Made by a program: the position numbers and the translations under genes. This document shows positions 1 through 13,581 of a stretch of DNA of 64,000 nt, piece after piece. The stretch lies in contig OX388345.1 in assembly GCA_947579665.1 (NCBI GenBank), positions 65,959,454 to 66,023,453 of the forward strand. The letters are read 5' to 3'. The notes under the pieces were generated by a model. That model had not been told where the DNA came from and searched no databases. It was given only the letters and a program-made list of their open reading frames with translations. The stretch is from Sympetrum striolatum. Lineage: Eukaryota; Arthropoda; Insecta; Odonata; Libellulidae. Within the stretch, counting starts at the first letter, position 1. The number at the start of each line of letters is the position of its first letter.

Positions 1-199
1 CAACGTGTTGAAATATCCTCCTGTGTGCTGACTTTCCTTGTGACATATTCCTTGAGCGTTGACCTTTCTCAATCGACGAGATATCCTATTACTTCATATG
101 CATTGTATTTAAAATTTATCGTGATTGTTTTGACATCAAGCGCTTCGATAAATTATATCCATAGAATACATGCATGCATTTTTTCTCTCATTTGTTGAA

Positions 200-505
200 A
201 TTCTCTAGGTTACTATTTGTAAAGTATTCAGCACGAAGGCCGGTTTGTTGCCTTAATATATCTGTCATAAGCTGCTAAGAGCTTGTAGAGAGGAATGAAG
301 TTCACTAGGCAAGATGAGGAGTGAGGTAGTTTGCCCTTACTTTCCTCACTGAGCCTGTAAGCGGAACATGTCCACGCAAGTGAAGCACAATGACTCTACG
401 AGTAACACTTTTCTCGGCATTCCATAAGGAGAGACCTTGATCACTGCAATTATTCACTCATTCCTCATTTTCGTTTCGTCACAGCCTTGATCAAGACTAT
501 GAAAA
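200..505 (-). repeat. Unclassified interspersed repeat, copy 1
   Basis: The reverse complement aligns over about 300 bp with 47186-47500. Shared blocks include AAAAGTGTTACTCGTAG, GTCATTGTGCTTCACTTGCG, AAGGGCAAACTAC and TCACTCCTCATC. Small insertions and deletions occur between the copies. This copy has no open frame. The family was not recognised. Confidence 0.75.
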
Positions 506-1899
506 ATATAAATGAACGACATATTTTTCTGTTCCCTGTACCAAATGACAAATATTCCATTCATTAGAATATGGCGTAAGGAACCTCTTGCTCAATGTGA
601 TAAAGGTCTTTGATTTCTATGTATACTGTCTTTAATTAACTGTTAAATATTTCATGTGTCATTTCAGTATGTTTTATTTTCAAAACAGTTTTTATTATTT
701 GAATGTTTTATTTTATTTTTTTGTGATATTTATTAATTTCTTATAGTGTATTTCTGCAACTTCCTTTTTTATTTCATTTTATTATTTTTTGTAATTTCGT
801 TTAAATGTCTGTTTTGTTGTCATATTTATTTTTACTCATTGTTCACTATTGCAATTTTTCCTGTTTCTGATTTTATCTAATTGTTGTTGTGTAATTTCGT
901 TATGGTACTGCTTTTGTAATTTCCATGTTTTACAAAGCTTCCTTTTACATCCTTTAGATGTTACTATCAGTAGGTTTTGCGGGTGTTTTCCTGCCGTGAA
1001 ACTTTTTTTCCTAAGATATTACCTTAGGTTTTTTTAACATCCACTCCTTCTTAAGTTTTCCTCTCTATTTTTATCCACTTACTCAAAGTATTCTATGTAT
1101 ATAATATCATTGACGAAAGGTTAGATGGAAGAAGAGGCTTTTCAGACTCAATCTCGCCTTAATAAAGACCTTATTGACCTTATATGATTCTGTGACTGAT
1201 TTGAATTTGAGATCGTTCACTTCCCCAAATTAAGGCATTTCAAAAGCACATCGTGTATTTCGAAACTTGCTTCAAGGTGCTCATACGAAGTCGAGAAACT
1301 TGGTAGAACAAGGCAATAAATCTACGCGCTAATCCAAACGGAAAGCGTTGTTTGTATTTTCATTCCTCATGTAAAGTTAAAAGCCCTTTCAAGTCCGCAT
1401 TATTACGGTCTCTCTCTTCCAATCGGTTCCCAGGCTTTTGCTGAAAATGGAACACGGTGTGAAGTAGACAGCGGAAATAATTTTCCGAATCATAATTGTC
1501 CGTTTCCATTTCGCTTCGCACAACTCTTCGGGAGTGTTTAGATATTTACGACGGTATTCTCATTAAGCACGCCTTTCTCACCGCGAGAGCTGCTTTTGAA
1601 GTTCCGAGGTAAATGCTTCCATTTGTTAACGGTGAGGTTCGAGAGGCTCCTCTCAACCAAGCCATCGTGTTTTGCAGAAAAAGTCAACTGGCTTGCTCGA
1701 TAACACACGGAGAATGACGGCTATTTGAAACACTTTTTCGTTATGTACTCTAGAACTATATTCTTTACCCTTTTTCATTTTAATTTCATAAAATTTATTT
1801 TAAGTTTATATGTATTGAGAATTATAGTCATAAAAATAATAGAAAAAAATCTGATATGGCCAACACATGACTTTCTACATATTTATTGAAAACAGAAGC
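506..1899. other. AT-rich non-coding DNA
   Basis: T-rich up to about 1080, then mixed composition. I see no gene or repeat. Confidence 0.6.
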
Positions 1900-2455
1900 C
1901 TATTCCGGTAATATATAAATAACTCCTAAACAATCAGTGTTACGAAACAATATTTCATACAAAAGTTGCAGTAAAGTACATTATCTATAACTTTTGTATG
2001 TAATTGTATATACCTATATTGCATTTTGACAGATATATATGTATGAAAAACTTCCATTTCTGGATAAACAACAATTTCCGGTTAACAATTATTGAAGAAT
2101 AACTCCTAAACAATCAGTGTAACGAAAAAATGTTTTATATTTTGTTCCTAATAAACCGCAACTTCCGGTCAAGCAATATTCACCAAAAACTAATCAACTC
2201 TTGGCATTGTTAGGAAAATACTAAATATGGAAATTTTGGAAATGATCGGATAATTAATTTTTAAGATAGAGCGCCCACAAACTTTTTTACCACAGACAGA
2301 CTCACATACAGACGCACAGACAGACATGTTCGGGAAAATAGCGAAAACGAGCTCTTTGGGCCCCAAAACATCTATTTCCGTCGAAATCTGGAGGTCGAAT
2401 GTTTTTGCGAATACAATACTTTCTCTATACTACATATAGGGAGAAAGTAAAAATG
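1900..2455 (+). repeat. Interspersed-repeat-like sequence with internal duplication
   Basis: AACTCCTAAACAATCAGTGT begins at 1920 and again at 2101, each preceded by a TTCCGGT-containing segment, and a third TTCCGGT follows near 2165. A CAGACAGAC-rich stretch (2295-2330) and a sequence ending GGGAGAAAGTAAAA (about 2450) follow. Short-period internal repeats followed by a unique 3' end look like the tail of a non-LTR or SINE family. No coding sequence was found and I cannot name the family. Confidence 0.4.
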
Positions 2456-4912
2456 GTTATTAGCTGATGTTAGTTCTTGGGAAGAGAGGTTTTTATCGTT
2501 ATGATTTTTGAGGCATTTTTGGAACGTGAGATTAGTATGAATTGAATAAAATTTTGTACCCCCTTAGAAATTGAATTATGGTGTTAACAATGATATATAA
2601 TAATTTATAAACTTGAAATTATTTCAATTCCTTGGTAAATTAGCATTTTTAATTTGTTTCCGTTAGTTATATATCAATATTTCTCACCGAAATAATTTTT
2701 GTATTAATTAATAATTAAATAAAGTAAAACATGTTTTTCTGCGTTCCCAAATTCTTACCGATATCAGTTCTAGAAAAATTCTAAAAATTATTTTAATTAA
2801 ATTTTAAAGAGAAAAATCATAATAGAAATAGTCGAGTAATTAACATTAAAAATTGGAAATATTAAGAATTTGGCATATTTAAATGAATTTACTGAAAAAC
2901 ATTTTTTTATATAATTCCTTCACGATACCTTGATAAAACTATCTTAACTCCATATTAACCCCTACAAAATGTTGTGAATACAGCTCTACTGCTTGATTAT
3001 CAAGTTTGTTTATAATTTGTTTGTCGGAAGCGTATATATGTAGCCAGAATTGGGTAAAAACAGGACAGACAGACAGGACAGAGGACAGTTATGATTGTTT
3101 TATAATCGATAAACCAACTTATACCTTAAATATTTGGTTGGTGTAATGAGAGAAAATTCCCATTGTGCTGAAAGTATTTGAGACGGAAAGAATGTTGAAG
3201 AGTGGCATCAATTCCATTGTTATCACAATTCCTCTTATCGCTGTGGCGATACCTCTGATGTATCCAACCTCTATAAGTTCATTCGTCAATTATGTAATTT
3301 AATTAAATGCGATATGCCATTAAAACTACTATCATGTGCAATCAGTTATAATAACCTGGCATAAAATACATTATCTCTAGCTCGCATCTCATAATTGTAT
3401 TTGTGAGTTTCTGAAAGAAATTTATTTAAATTTTTTCTGTGATTTCAATGCTCCACTTACAATCATTTAATACGTCACCTTAGGCGGATACATTATAGGC
3501 TAGCCACTTCTATTCTTAATATAAGATACTCATTCCTTCAAAATTTCCGAGGATTTCCATTTTTATCAGTGCTTCGTGATTCACGCGCTTATATGAACAT
3601 TGCCAATAGCTTAATAAATATTGCCACCTGGCCATAAAGACAACTTCCAATGACATCTTAAATAAATAAATAAACATTTTGATGACATTTTATTTTTGAT
3701 TGTTCGAAAGATGGGAGCCAATAATTTTTAATTTTGACTACTGTGCTTATTCAGAGTTACCAGGGCATGAAGCGCTCGCGGGAGGAAACATATTTTGAAG
3801 CACTACATCTTACGTAGACTTCGAATTACTCCTCGTGAGAGATTTTGATGCATCTGCTTGCTCTTCACGGGACATAGATCGTAATATGAATCTCTATTCT
3901 CATCACTTATGAGACGCAGAAACGCGACGAATGCACGGTGTAACGAGCCGGATTCCGAAGGCAAGCATCTCTCAGCAAGGACAGATCGAATTACAGTTTT
4001 ACAGCCTCCGTGGTGAGCTTCGGAGATCCTTAATGCGGGGCTCCACGTGCCACCAAAAGAAATAAAAAAAGGCGGAACGAAGGAAGAGAGAGAGATTCCC
4101 ACCCCACGCTAATGCCCTCCACTTATTCAAATTGATTAAATTTTGTATTTGCCGAGGCAAAGTGCTTTTCGATGGCCAAATTGACATTTTCCCTCCGAAG
4201 ACACGGAAGGAGGCGGAAGTCGAAAGAGTATCTGGCTTAACAAATTGGGGCGATTAGTGTAAGGAAGAAGGTAAAGCGAGGTCAAGTGATTTTCTAAGCG
4301 CCTTACCGATAACGATAAGAGCTCACGTACTACTTTAGCTCGAAATGCTCCATCTCCGAAATGGGAGGGCAGAGGTGAATAATTTGAGTGTTATTCAAGA
4401 GTAAGAGATGACTGGAATTAGGAATGGAAAGCACGCTAGATTAGAAGATAAATCGGCTGATGAGAGGGAGCGGTATATTTTCTACGTAATTGCAGAAATA
4501 ATCTACTTGGTAGCGTGAGGATTTAGAAATATCAAGGAAAATAATTTATGCTGTAGGATTGTATTACATTGTGATTGCTTGTTTGAGGAATGGAAAATAA
4601 GGTTAATTCGAAATACCAAATCCTATAACGAGGTTTACCGTAATAAGTGAACACTATATTACAGGTTTCCACAGCATCACGGCCGCCTCCGTAGATTTTT
4701 GATCGAAACAAGGTCATTATTTTCCTCCTTTTTTTGAATAATTGCAAGGCAGAAAGCGGTTGGATATTAAAAAGATAGCGTGTAAAATTCTAATTTCGTT
4801 TCAATAATACATGTAAGTAGAATCATCTGCTTGGGCCGTGACTTGGTGGTATGGATCCATCAGGAACGAAAGTGAAAATAACTTTTACTATATTTTTATT
4901 TTATTATATTTT

Positions 4913-4916
<4 letters not shown>
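2456..4916. other. Non-coding DNA
   Basis: AT-rich, with a slightly GC-richer part at 3740-4330 that carries overlapping short frames on one strand only. A few GACAG repeats occur near 3062-3088. The stretch near 4827-4862 (CTGCTTGGGCCGTG then GGTGGTA) resembles 12706-12745. No gene was recognised. Confidence 0.5.

Positions 4917-4983
<67 letters not shown>
4917..4983 (+). repeat. (TA)n microsatellite
   Basis: About 33 uninterrupted TA dinucleotides. Confidence 0.95.
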
Positions 4984-4985
<2 letters not shown>

Positions 4986-5799
4986 TTATTTTATTTTTAA
5001 TATATGTAAGGGCGTTCCACCAAATACGGTCTATTCATATCGATTACGAGGTTTTCCATATTTTCCGATTAGTTAAAGACCTGTATTCGAGTAACAGTCA
5101 TATTCTATATATTTCACTTCAGAACATCTGTTGGGTTTACTGCACTCACCTGATCTCGCTGAGTAAAGCAACTTTTATTCTGATCCTCTTCATATTTATC
5201 AACACTTATCCCTTCTACCATTCCTTGATAAATGGAATATTTTTCATTTGTTCTTTGGTGTGGGATGGAGAAAATTCGATCTATCGTTTACTTTGTATAA
5301 TTCTCAATAATTTTTATATCAATATGTGTGATTGTGAGTGTTTCACTACAACGGCATTCTTTCTGATCACTTCTTATTGAATGAATGGAGAAGTGTCATT
5401 CATAGGGTTTTTGTGCTGAATTTTCCTACCCATCCTGACGGAGAGCAAAGACAAAATTTCTTACTTCTAATAATACCGCGTTAGCTTCATTCCTGCTCTT
5501 GTGCTTCTCGTCGTTAATGGTGAAGTGTAGGAGTTTCCAATTGGCCTTAGGGGGTTTATACTTTACAAAGAGACAACATTGGAAGCATCCATTTATGTAT
5601 AATTTTCTCCGTTTCTCGAAATTGAATACGCAATAAATATACATGACAGAATGACGAGGTATATAAATTGACAACAAAAATTGCTCCTACTTCTGTCGTA
5701 AATTGAAAAATTAATACCAATCATCGAATTCTAATGTAAAATAATTTCTAGATAAAAATCCTCGAAGGTGGCCGAGATATTGTGGAAATTGAACTTCAT

Positions 5800-5862
5800 A
5801 ATGAAGGAAAAAGGATGTCTACTTTTCCATTGTTGAAAAGTAGACATATTGTTTCCTTCGTT
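5800..5862. repeat. Imperfect 28-bp hairpin
   Basis: TGTCTACTTTTC and its exact complement GAAAAGTAGACA flank a 7-nt loop. Pairing continues outward to 28 bp with about four mismatches. There is no coding context. It resembles a small foldback element. Confidence 0.7.
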
Positions 5863-8800
5863 GTAAAACAATGTATGTTTTTTCATTGTAAAAAAGTGCG
5901 AAGCAATTGTTTACCTAGGAAACGGCGTTAGTGAATGAAAATGTTTCCATTACCTGATAGGAGGAATATGACTGATAGACTTTCATTCGAAGTAACTAAA
6001 TTATCGAATGATAGTATGAATTAAGAGAATATTCTTGTATATTAATGAAATATTTCAAGGAGGAAGATCGGAAATGAGCGGTAGGGGCAGTGAATTTAGA
6101 GTATCTCCCCTCATCCCCTGGAGATACTTGCTCGAATCCCGCGGTTCTTATCCGAAGGTCCTCCGATGGGCTTTCTGGTCTCATTACTTAGTCAGAGTCA
6201 AGGGAAGCCCAAGGCTTAAGAAGGGGTGAGATTAGGACGGAGTTTGCGGCGATAGGGCTTATCTGCCAAGGAGTTTCCATTCATTTGCTATTTCATTCGG
6301 CTATACATTCCGAAAGGGGAAAGCATTACATTTTTCAAATTCTAATTTCACCAAATTATTTTGCTACACTTAAGACGAAGGATCTTTTAAAAAATTCCTA
6401 TTACCAACAACTTATGTTATAAGTAGGTTTTATATTTAGGATAGTTTCAGAATACAGAATTGCTAGAATAATTAATTAATGTCACTATTTTTTAAATTAC
6501 CTGTTCTTGATTTACTCAACGAAATTGCGATTGACTTTATGTCATTCTATGGCTAAATGGTGAACAAAATAAAACCACTTTGATAATGGCGCTCATGCCT
6601 TGAAACACGTCGTGCTTGTGAAAATTTCTGATTTTGCTTGTTTGTGTGTTATTGTGCAAAGTGAATGTTGAATTTAATTTTATCATTTTCTCTAGAAAAG
6701 TAGTTTTATCTTATTCACCATTTAGCAATTTATTTATCTTCTTTGGTATGAATCGATTCGGGCTTTAAAAAATGTTTTTACTAGGCGCACAAAAAATATT
6801 GGAAAAAATCACTCTATCACAACAAAACGTACTCTGGCAGGTTTGGCCATCATTAGGTGCAGGAAAAATAAACAGAAGTAAAAAGAGGGTGGCAGCAGAA
6901 TTGGAGGTGGGGGGATGAGGTATAGGAAACGAAAAGGAAGAGAAGTGAAGATGGACATGAGGGGGTAGAGGGAAATTATTGAACGGGAGGGTATTAATAA
7001 CATTGATGTTTATCATGCTCCGGGGGATTTTTTATGTGAGTAAAACAATACAGTGGTCTATCATTCTCACAAGAATGATAATTACGTAATGATGTCACCT
7101 AATAAAAGAAGAAAATTTATACAATGTATAATACGAAAGATACAATATTCAATATCATAAAATACACAAAAAACAAACAGTAAAATTAGTCAGAATGGAA
7201 TCAAAGGTAATCGCATGATTTCCTTTTGAAGTATGTGTGAAAGAGGAGTGTTTAATTTTAAATGGTTATGTCTTCCAGAAATGTGCGATGGTTGGACGGA
7301 AAGTGTTACGGAATAACGTAGTAGTGGGGACTCAACGGTGGTTACACATTCCTTAACGACTATTTCTCCGAAAGGTTAATGGACGAATATATGCGGAAAT
7401 TTTTTAGTTCATTTTTGGCCTTAGGGCGTGTAGGGGTGAGGGGATTTTGCAAAACGGAAAAAATGGCTCTTCGAAATGGATCTTTTTTTATAATCGTTGA
7501 TACGGGTAGAAAATATGCGGCCCGTTTAGTAATAGCATACAGCATCAAAATCATTTCGAGAACTTTTGGAAGGATCAACTTTGTAGTTTTGAGTATCTAA
7601 GGAGATACGGAGATTTTTAGGATCGTAAACACTAGTTTAAATTTAGCTGAAAAATTAAATTAATTTCATAACTTCCTAAGTTCTTACTGTATTTTTTATT
7701 AATTAAATCCTCTTCAAACTATTATAAACCTCTATCTATGTGATTTTTGAAAGCTGTTTACTCAGAATACACAGGAGTATGTGTTGATCTGTGCAGTAAG
7801 AAATGAAAAGGAGGTTTTCATTAAAAAGAATAATTGCTAGAAGAGACAGGAATGACATGGCCAGTAGAAGACGAGTTACGGTGAACAGAAAAGGAATGTG
7901 TTTACTCAAACGGTATAAAGTGAGATCAAGGTAATTGGGAGTATCATTATTCTGTGACTCGACAAATAATTTGATACGTGGGTGGGAGGAGTTAAGGAAG
8001 GAGTGCAAAAGAGAGATATGACGTTCTCTTCAGCTTCAGACACAAAATAAATCATTAAAATGGCGATGCTAGAAAAACGGGTGATTTGACTCATTAGAAG
8101 AAGAATTACAAAATGTACAATCAAAAGCATCCATGTATATATCTTCAAACAAAGGTGAATATAAAGAATTTAGTCCAACCATCTGATGGAAAAAAAATTT
8201 TAAATGGTATTAATTTTACTTCTTATAAGCATTAATTCGAGATAGTCTTTTACAATCACACTGTTCATTTGCTATTGGCAGATATGGTCTTCGACTTCAG
8301 TCAAAACCTCGGGTATGGGTATTTTTGCTTGTAAATTAGTCACTTCAGAAGAAAAACCTTTCAAATATGATGTAGATGTACTTCTTTAAATTTGTAGTCA
8401 ACTCTGAGGAATTGCAAGCATCATACTTGTGTGTGAATAGGTTGGAATTTTCTAAGAGATTGTTCAGCTGACTTAATATTTTTTAACCGGGTAAGAAATT
8501 GAAGTCACCAAGGGCCTGACAGCTAGTTCTTCCTTGGAAAATTTCGTTTAACCATGCAGTTTGAGGGTAAGAGATTCATCACAGAAATGCATTTAAAACG
8601 TTTTAAAATGGTTGGAAACAGCAATAATTTTATTTATCTCTTTGATAGTAAAAGATAGGATAGTTTTTTGTTTGCTCTCTATTATTTGATTGAAGAAAAT
8701 CGAGATACTTTTAAATATTACCATTCTTCTCAGAATCCACGATACAGTTTCTATTATCTACTAGAAAAAGGAACGAGGTTTTTGCTCGACAAGAATATTA

Positions 8801-9000
8801 AGAGAGATATTTCGCTGCAGTACATGGATAATCTGGAAATAATATTTTACAGTTACCTCTGATGAATTTGAGATATTTATACTTTAAAATTAAACTTCGG
8901 TAAAACCTCTCTTCGTATAAATTTAGGGTTGATGCTCAAACAGACAACACAATCGTCGCATGCGATGAAATAAAATCTTTTTTCTCATTTGGAAGGAACC
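5863..9000. other. AT-rich non-coding DNA
   Basis: Short frames only, up to 90 codons and without family resemblance. I see no repeat structure of note. Confidence 0.55.
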
Positions 9001-9270
9001 TCAAGAACTATTCCCCAAATTCTTTTCTTGTACTGCTTGGGTGGTGCAAAAGCTGGGATGAGTTATCAAGAAGTAAAGGATGCGGTGTTGAAATTTTTAG
9101 GGCTCACAAACCACTGAGAGGTTCATGCGCGAGATTTATTTTACTATAAATACGAGTATGATACACCTCTCAGAGACAGAGATTTTTTCCATTTTGATAA
9201 TCTTCTAGGCATTAACTGTAATGACTACAGTGGTTACATTTTCAAATACTCAATGCTGACGTAAATTAAG
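9001..9270 (+). other. Possible eroded coding remnant
   Basis: One plus-strand frame from about 9043 to 9264 has a single internal stop over about 74 codons and contains GMSYQEVKDA, reminiscent of the SYQEVKE tail in the LINE remnant at 57925. The nucleotides around 9059-9079 match 57989-58009 at most positions. The rest does not match. It may be a short LINE relic or chance. Confidence 0.25.
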
Positions 9271-12200
9271 CAAATTAATACTCCAGTAATAACTAAAGAG
9301 TAAAATGACTCAATTATGATAAGCGCTATATGTTGCCCTAAAATCCGCTTCTTTATTTATGACTTCTATTATTCCCCTTTTTTGCGTTAATTACAAAATC
9401 CTGTATCTTTTTTATTTCGTTTTCAAATAGCGAAAACATTGCTATTTTCCGATTTTTATTTTCATCAGTTATAATTGACCTTTTTTCGCCAATATGATAT
9501 ATGTTCTTTTTTCCTTCGATTAGTGAAATATATCCATTTTCCTATGGACTTTATCATCTTGATGAATAATTACTTATGAAGACGAAGTAAAACGCTCAAA
9601 ATTTCCAAATATAATTAATTTGTGTCACTATGATCAATTTGTGAATATGAAAAATAGTTAACTATTATAAAATGCCACATTTAATTAATATTAATTAGTT
9701 TACAAGCATTTTGAAGATGTTAAATTCATAAGGATGTCTGAAATTAAATAAAGTTGTATACTTTCCAATCTAAGGAGTATTCTCGCTCTTTGTAAAAACG
9801 AGTCGATCGATTTAGATTACGCCCAAAGTTACCAAACGAAATAAAATATTGAGAATTCTGTCAAAAACAAACAGCATAATCTTCTCATATGAAAACATCT
9901 CTTTATCTTTCGATAGACGTTGGGTCATGAATTTCCGTCTTAGTTAACCATTTCAAAGTATTTATTTTCGCTTATCCCCAAAATTCCAGTTTAGAGCATT
10001 ACTTTTCCATTTTTCACGAAGAGATATACAGTCTATTTTTTGCCGCTAAACCGCAAAAAAGCTTCGGCAGATTCAGCCATCTTTTGCAGGATATCCTCCT
10101 CTTTTGAAATTTATTCCTAGGATTTACCAATGATATCACCAGAAGAATCTTTTGTTTTCTGAAGCAATTTACTGTTGTTCCATTCTCAAAATTTCCGAAA
10201 TTCCACGTAATATACGGTCCTTTCGAATTCTTACGGATAAGAAAAGAGTAAGCGCTCGTCAAAAATGAGGATTAAATGAAAAAACTACGGCATTTTACCC
10301 GCATAAAAACATTATCAATCATCGTGAGAATTTCACGTGGGCATTATTCATAGTCGCGTTCATTTTTTTCTCGGAATGACTAAGTGATAAATCACCTCGA
10401 AAATCCACTGAACGGCACCCTTTCTAAGGACCATTTTTATCCATAGCACGCCTAAGAGAGAAGACTGGATGGAAGCTGCTGACCAATTTACAGAGAATAA
10501 ATCGTAGTTTTCTTTAAGCTCAGTTCTCGAGGTCCGCTACTGTTACTTCCTTCACCCTTGAATTTCGAGCGGTATGAAAAATATAGTATTCCCGCAAGGG
10601 AACGTCCGTTCAGGAGCACATGCTTTTTCATAAGTCGAACTGGCTAGGAATTGGACATTACGGATTCATCAATTCTAGGACTCATGTCCGCATACATTGG
10701 AATCCCTTCACTCTCCTAGTTTAAACGCTCATATTTTACTCTTCATAACGATCATATTCTACCCACGCTAATCATAATAATTATAATAAATTTATTGGTC
10801 CAACGTCATAAAAAAATATTTATAGAATAAATCACACTGTTTATTACATAATTAATACATATAGGTACTAATTAGTTGTACAAATTACAATATTAATTAG
10901 GCTTATCACAGCTGATTTTTTGTATTTACATATAAATACATCTATTCAAACTAACCTAAGATACCTGCAATACAGTTGTTACAGCAGTATATATTTATAT
11001 ACATACAATCAACTATTTCTTTCAAAAAATATTCTTTATAAGACTAGGCATTTTTTGGATACACGCAGATTTAATTTTCTTCAGCTCATTTGGCATTATG
11101 TTGTATACTGACATATTTTACTTTTCATAACGTTTTTACATTATAGCATCTTAAAACGGATATAGGATTTATCATTCATCAATTTCTATTGGGTTCAAAA
11201 GCCATTAATTTTTTTAATAAGCGTCTGTTATTTAACTTATGATAACGTCCCCAACCTTCATATCAGCAAGCAATCTTTGCCCTTGTCTTCCCTGCAGCAC
11301 TCCCCTTACAAACTACCTTCAATTATTATATTTACCAAACAACCCCTTCTTCTAATTTCATTTGCATTTCTCCCATACGCAAATGCGGAAACTTCCATTT
11401 TTTTAAGGTTTCGTCAGTCAAGCGTCGTAAATAACTTTGTTCATTTACCCTTTGTTCCAAGAAATCGATGGGCCTTTGCGACCCAACTTTTGTCTGATGA
11501 AGTCGAAGTCGTTTTTTGATTACCCTATTTTCATTAATATCTCGATGTTTATGCGAGAAAAGCTATGGTAATAAATCAAAGATATGATTTTGTTTGAAAG
11601 AGTAACGTAGAGGAGTAATTCCTCTCAGTACGAGTGCCAGGAATAGTAAACAAGTACGATTAAATCCATATTTTATGGGCTGAAGCCTTCATCTTCCAAG
11701 GCTACGTCGAACAAATATGCATAATAAATAAAACCTTATCCTCAAATGAGATCTGAAATCCTAGTTTGTTCGACTGCCTCTCAATTTTCCGTTTGCATCT
11801 GTGTGGGCATCTGTAATCCCCATCAATTCACCTCTCTCACACACGCGGGGAAAATCGGCTTTGCCAAATTAAAAAAAAGAGCGAGGATGCTCAAATCACG
11901 ATGAAATTGTTTTCCCCCTTTCGATGGTTTTTGCTCTCTCGTGGGAAATCTGTTTCTCGTCCAAATGTGCGCAGTCGTTTCTCATTTGTTGCAGGATGGG
12001 TTGGTGATTATCGAATGCCTTTTCATCTCCTCGCCATTGTGGAACTTCGTACCTGTCTGGTGGATACGAAATTCATCCCATCCAGAATTAATATGGCCTC
12101 ATGCAATGGCAATTCGTAATATTTTCCGAGGACCTACTTTGACATTTAAGAAAACTCAGAAGCTGTGGCGGATTGAGGATTATGGAGCCCCGGAGCTCAA

Positions 12201-12990
12201 AGACAGGCCCCAAGTAGCGTTTGATTAAAATAGTACTTATTTTATATATTATTAAGTAGTTATTTCTATCATAGATGTGCGTGCCGAAGATTAATTTAGT
12301 TGCCTAACTGCGGAAAAACTATACAAAGAATCGGATTATAAGTATATTGCTCTCAATTACAGAGTGGGAAGGATAAAAAAATTTTGAATTAATTAATGAA
12401 GGAACAATAACGGAAAGGATAAATAATTAATAATGTTAATTGAAGAAGGAACTTGGTGAAACTGTATTATGGTAGAAATAAGGAAGAATCTTATTTATTA
12501 TAATATTTAGTGAAAGTAATTTAGTTATTCCCACCATAATTAGTAATGGATAAATTTCAATTTATACCACAATATAGCCTAAATAAAATAATGTGTAATT
12601 TGTTTTATTAATATATTAAAGAGTTACACATAGTTATTTCTTGATGAAAAAAACAAGAACTTGTGAACGGGCCGCACCTCCTTAACAATTTCTAGATCGA
12701 ATTAACTGCTTGTGCCGTGGTAGACTTCGTGGTAGTACTCCATAACGGTACGACATAAAACTCGCGTTTTTCTTGTTCCTGATTTGTGGGACGCTATAAA
12801 GCGTTATTTAACAGTTTTTGGGGGCCCCATACTAATTAGTCCCTCAATTAGCGCTTGGTACGTCCAGTGATAAATTCCCCAATCTCCGAAATGAAATTTT
12901 CTTACTTCTGTTGTTTTAATTAAACGTGATTTTTAAATTTGACTACTTTTTCACTAGAATAGAAGGGAATTAATCATAGCCATTATACAA
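9271..12990. other. Non-coding DNA
   Basis: Mostly AT-rich, with a moderately GC-richer part at 11800-12220 whose two overlapping plus-strand frames (72 and 95 codons) resemble no known protein. No mobile element was recognised apart from the short motif near 12706 shared with 4827. Confidence 0.5.
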
Positions 12991-13581
12991 GTAAAAACTC
13001 CATAGCAAACCAAACTTCTACTAGACCGCTTTATTTTAAGGATGACACGACCTGGGTTTCGTAGCGTCACTATATCTTCAGACGACAAATCAGGAATTCT
13101 TACATATATGTCTCTTAATAATAACTAATAATAACTAAATGTCTTCCTTAACTAATAATAAATCTCTCTCTATTTCTCTCTTAATTATAAATATCTCTCT
13201 TAAATAATAAAACTCGCTTAGTAATAACACTTAATATAAAAATAACACATATATCTTAATTATCTAACACATGAACGTCAAGTAAATCGGTAAATAGGTA
13301 GGAAGTGGGGGGAAGGGATGCATATACAGCAGGTAAGGTGAAGGAGGAACGAAAGGTACCTAGAAGGAGTAAGGTGGGAGTGGGTAGGGACTAGGGATAG
13401 TGGAGATTATTAAGGAAAAGATGTCATTCACAAGTTCGAAGAATTGCAAATGCTTAAGCGGTAATACACAAAGAAATATACAAAGTAAAGCAAGGTCATT
13501 AAAAAGCACTAAAAGTTCTATTCAAGACGCCGAGGAAGAAGCAACGGAAGTTTAAAAGTTTGGTTTGCTATGGATTTTTAC
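12991..13581 (-). mobile_element. Short non-autonomous or deleted Penelope-like element
   Basis: The ends carry inverted repeats, 12991-13017 against 13556-13581, about 26 bp differing by one inserted base (core CCATAGCAAACCAAACTT). Just inside the left end, on the minus strand, lies a hammerhead-like motif of the same design as the 17-19 kb element. The interior has AT-rich sequence and a G/A-rich block (about 13285-13400) like the 3' tract of the larger element. No coding sequence remains. The right arm keeps the terminal repeat plus a poorly preserved remnant of the ribozyme region. I see no convincing target duplication. It is either an old internally deleted PLE or a short hammerhead-bearing satellite of one. 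Confidence 0.65.
13040..13090 (-). ncRNA. Hammerhead ribozyme-like motif in 13-kb PLE relic
   Basis: Read on the minus strand, the core CUGAAGA (13081-13075) is a perfect CUGANGA. An extra U and a 5-bp stem II region with one apparent G-to-A change at its closing pair follow. GAAA is at 13060-13057, and stem III is ACC/GGU with loop CA. The cleavage base is C at 13049. Stem I pairing is weak, with wobble pairs. The core is better preserved than in the larger element. Confidence 0.55.

Noticed and set aside
11400..11430. Possible hammerhead on the minus strand (CUGACGAAACC)
   Set aside because: The core runs straight into GAAAC with no room for stem II.
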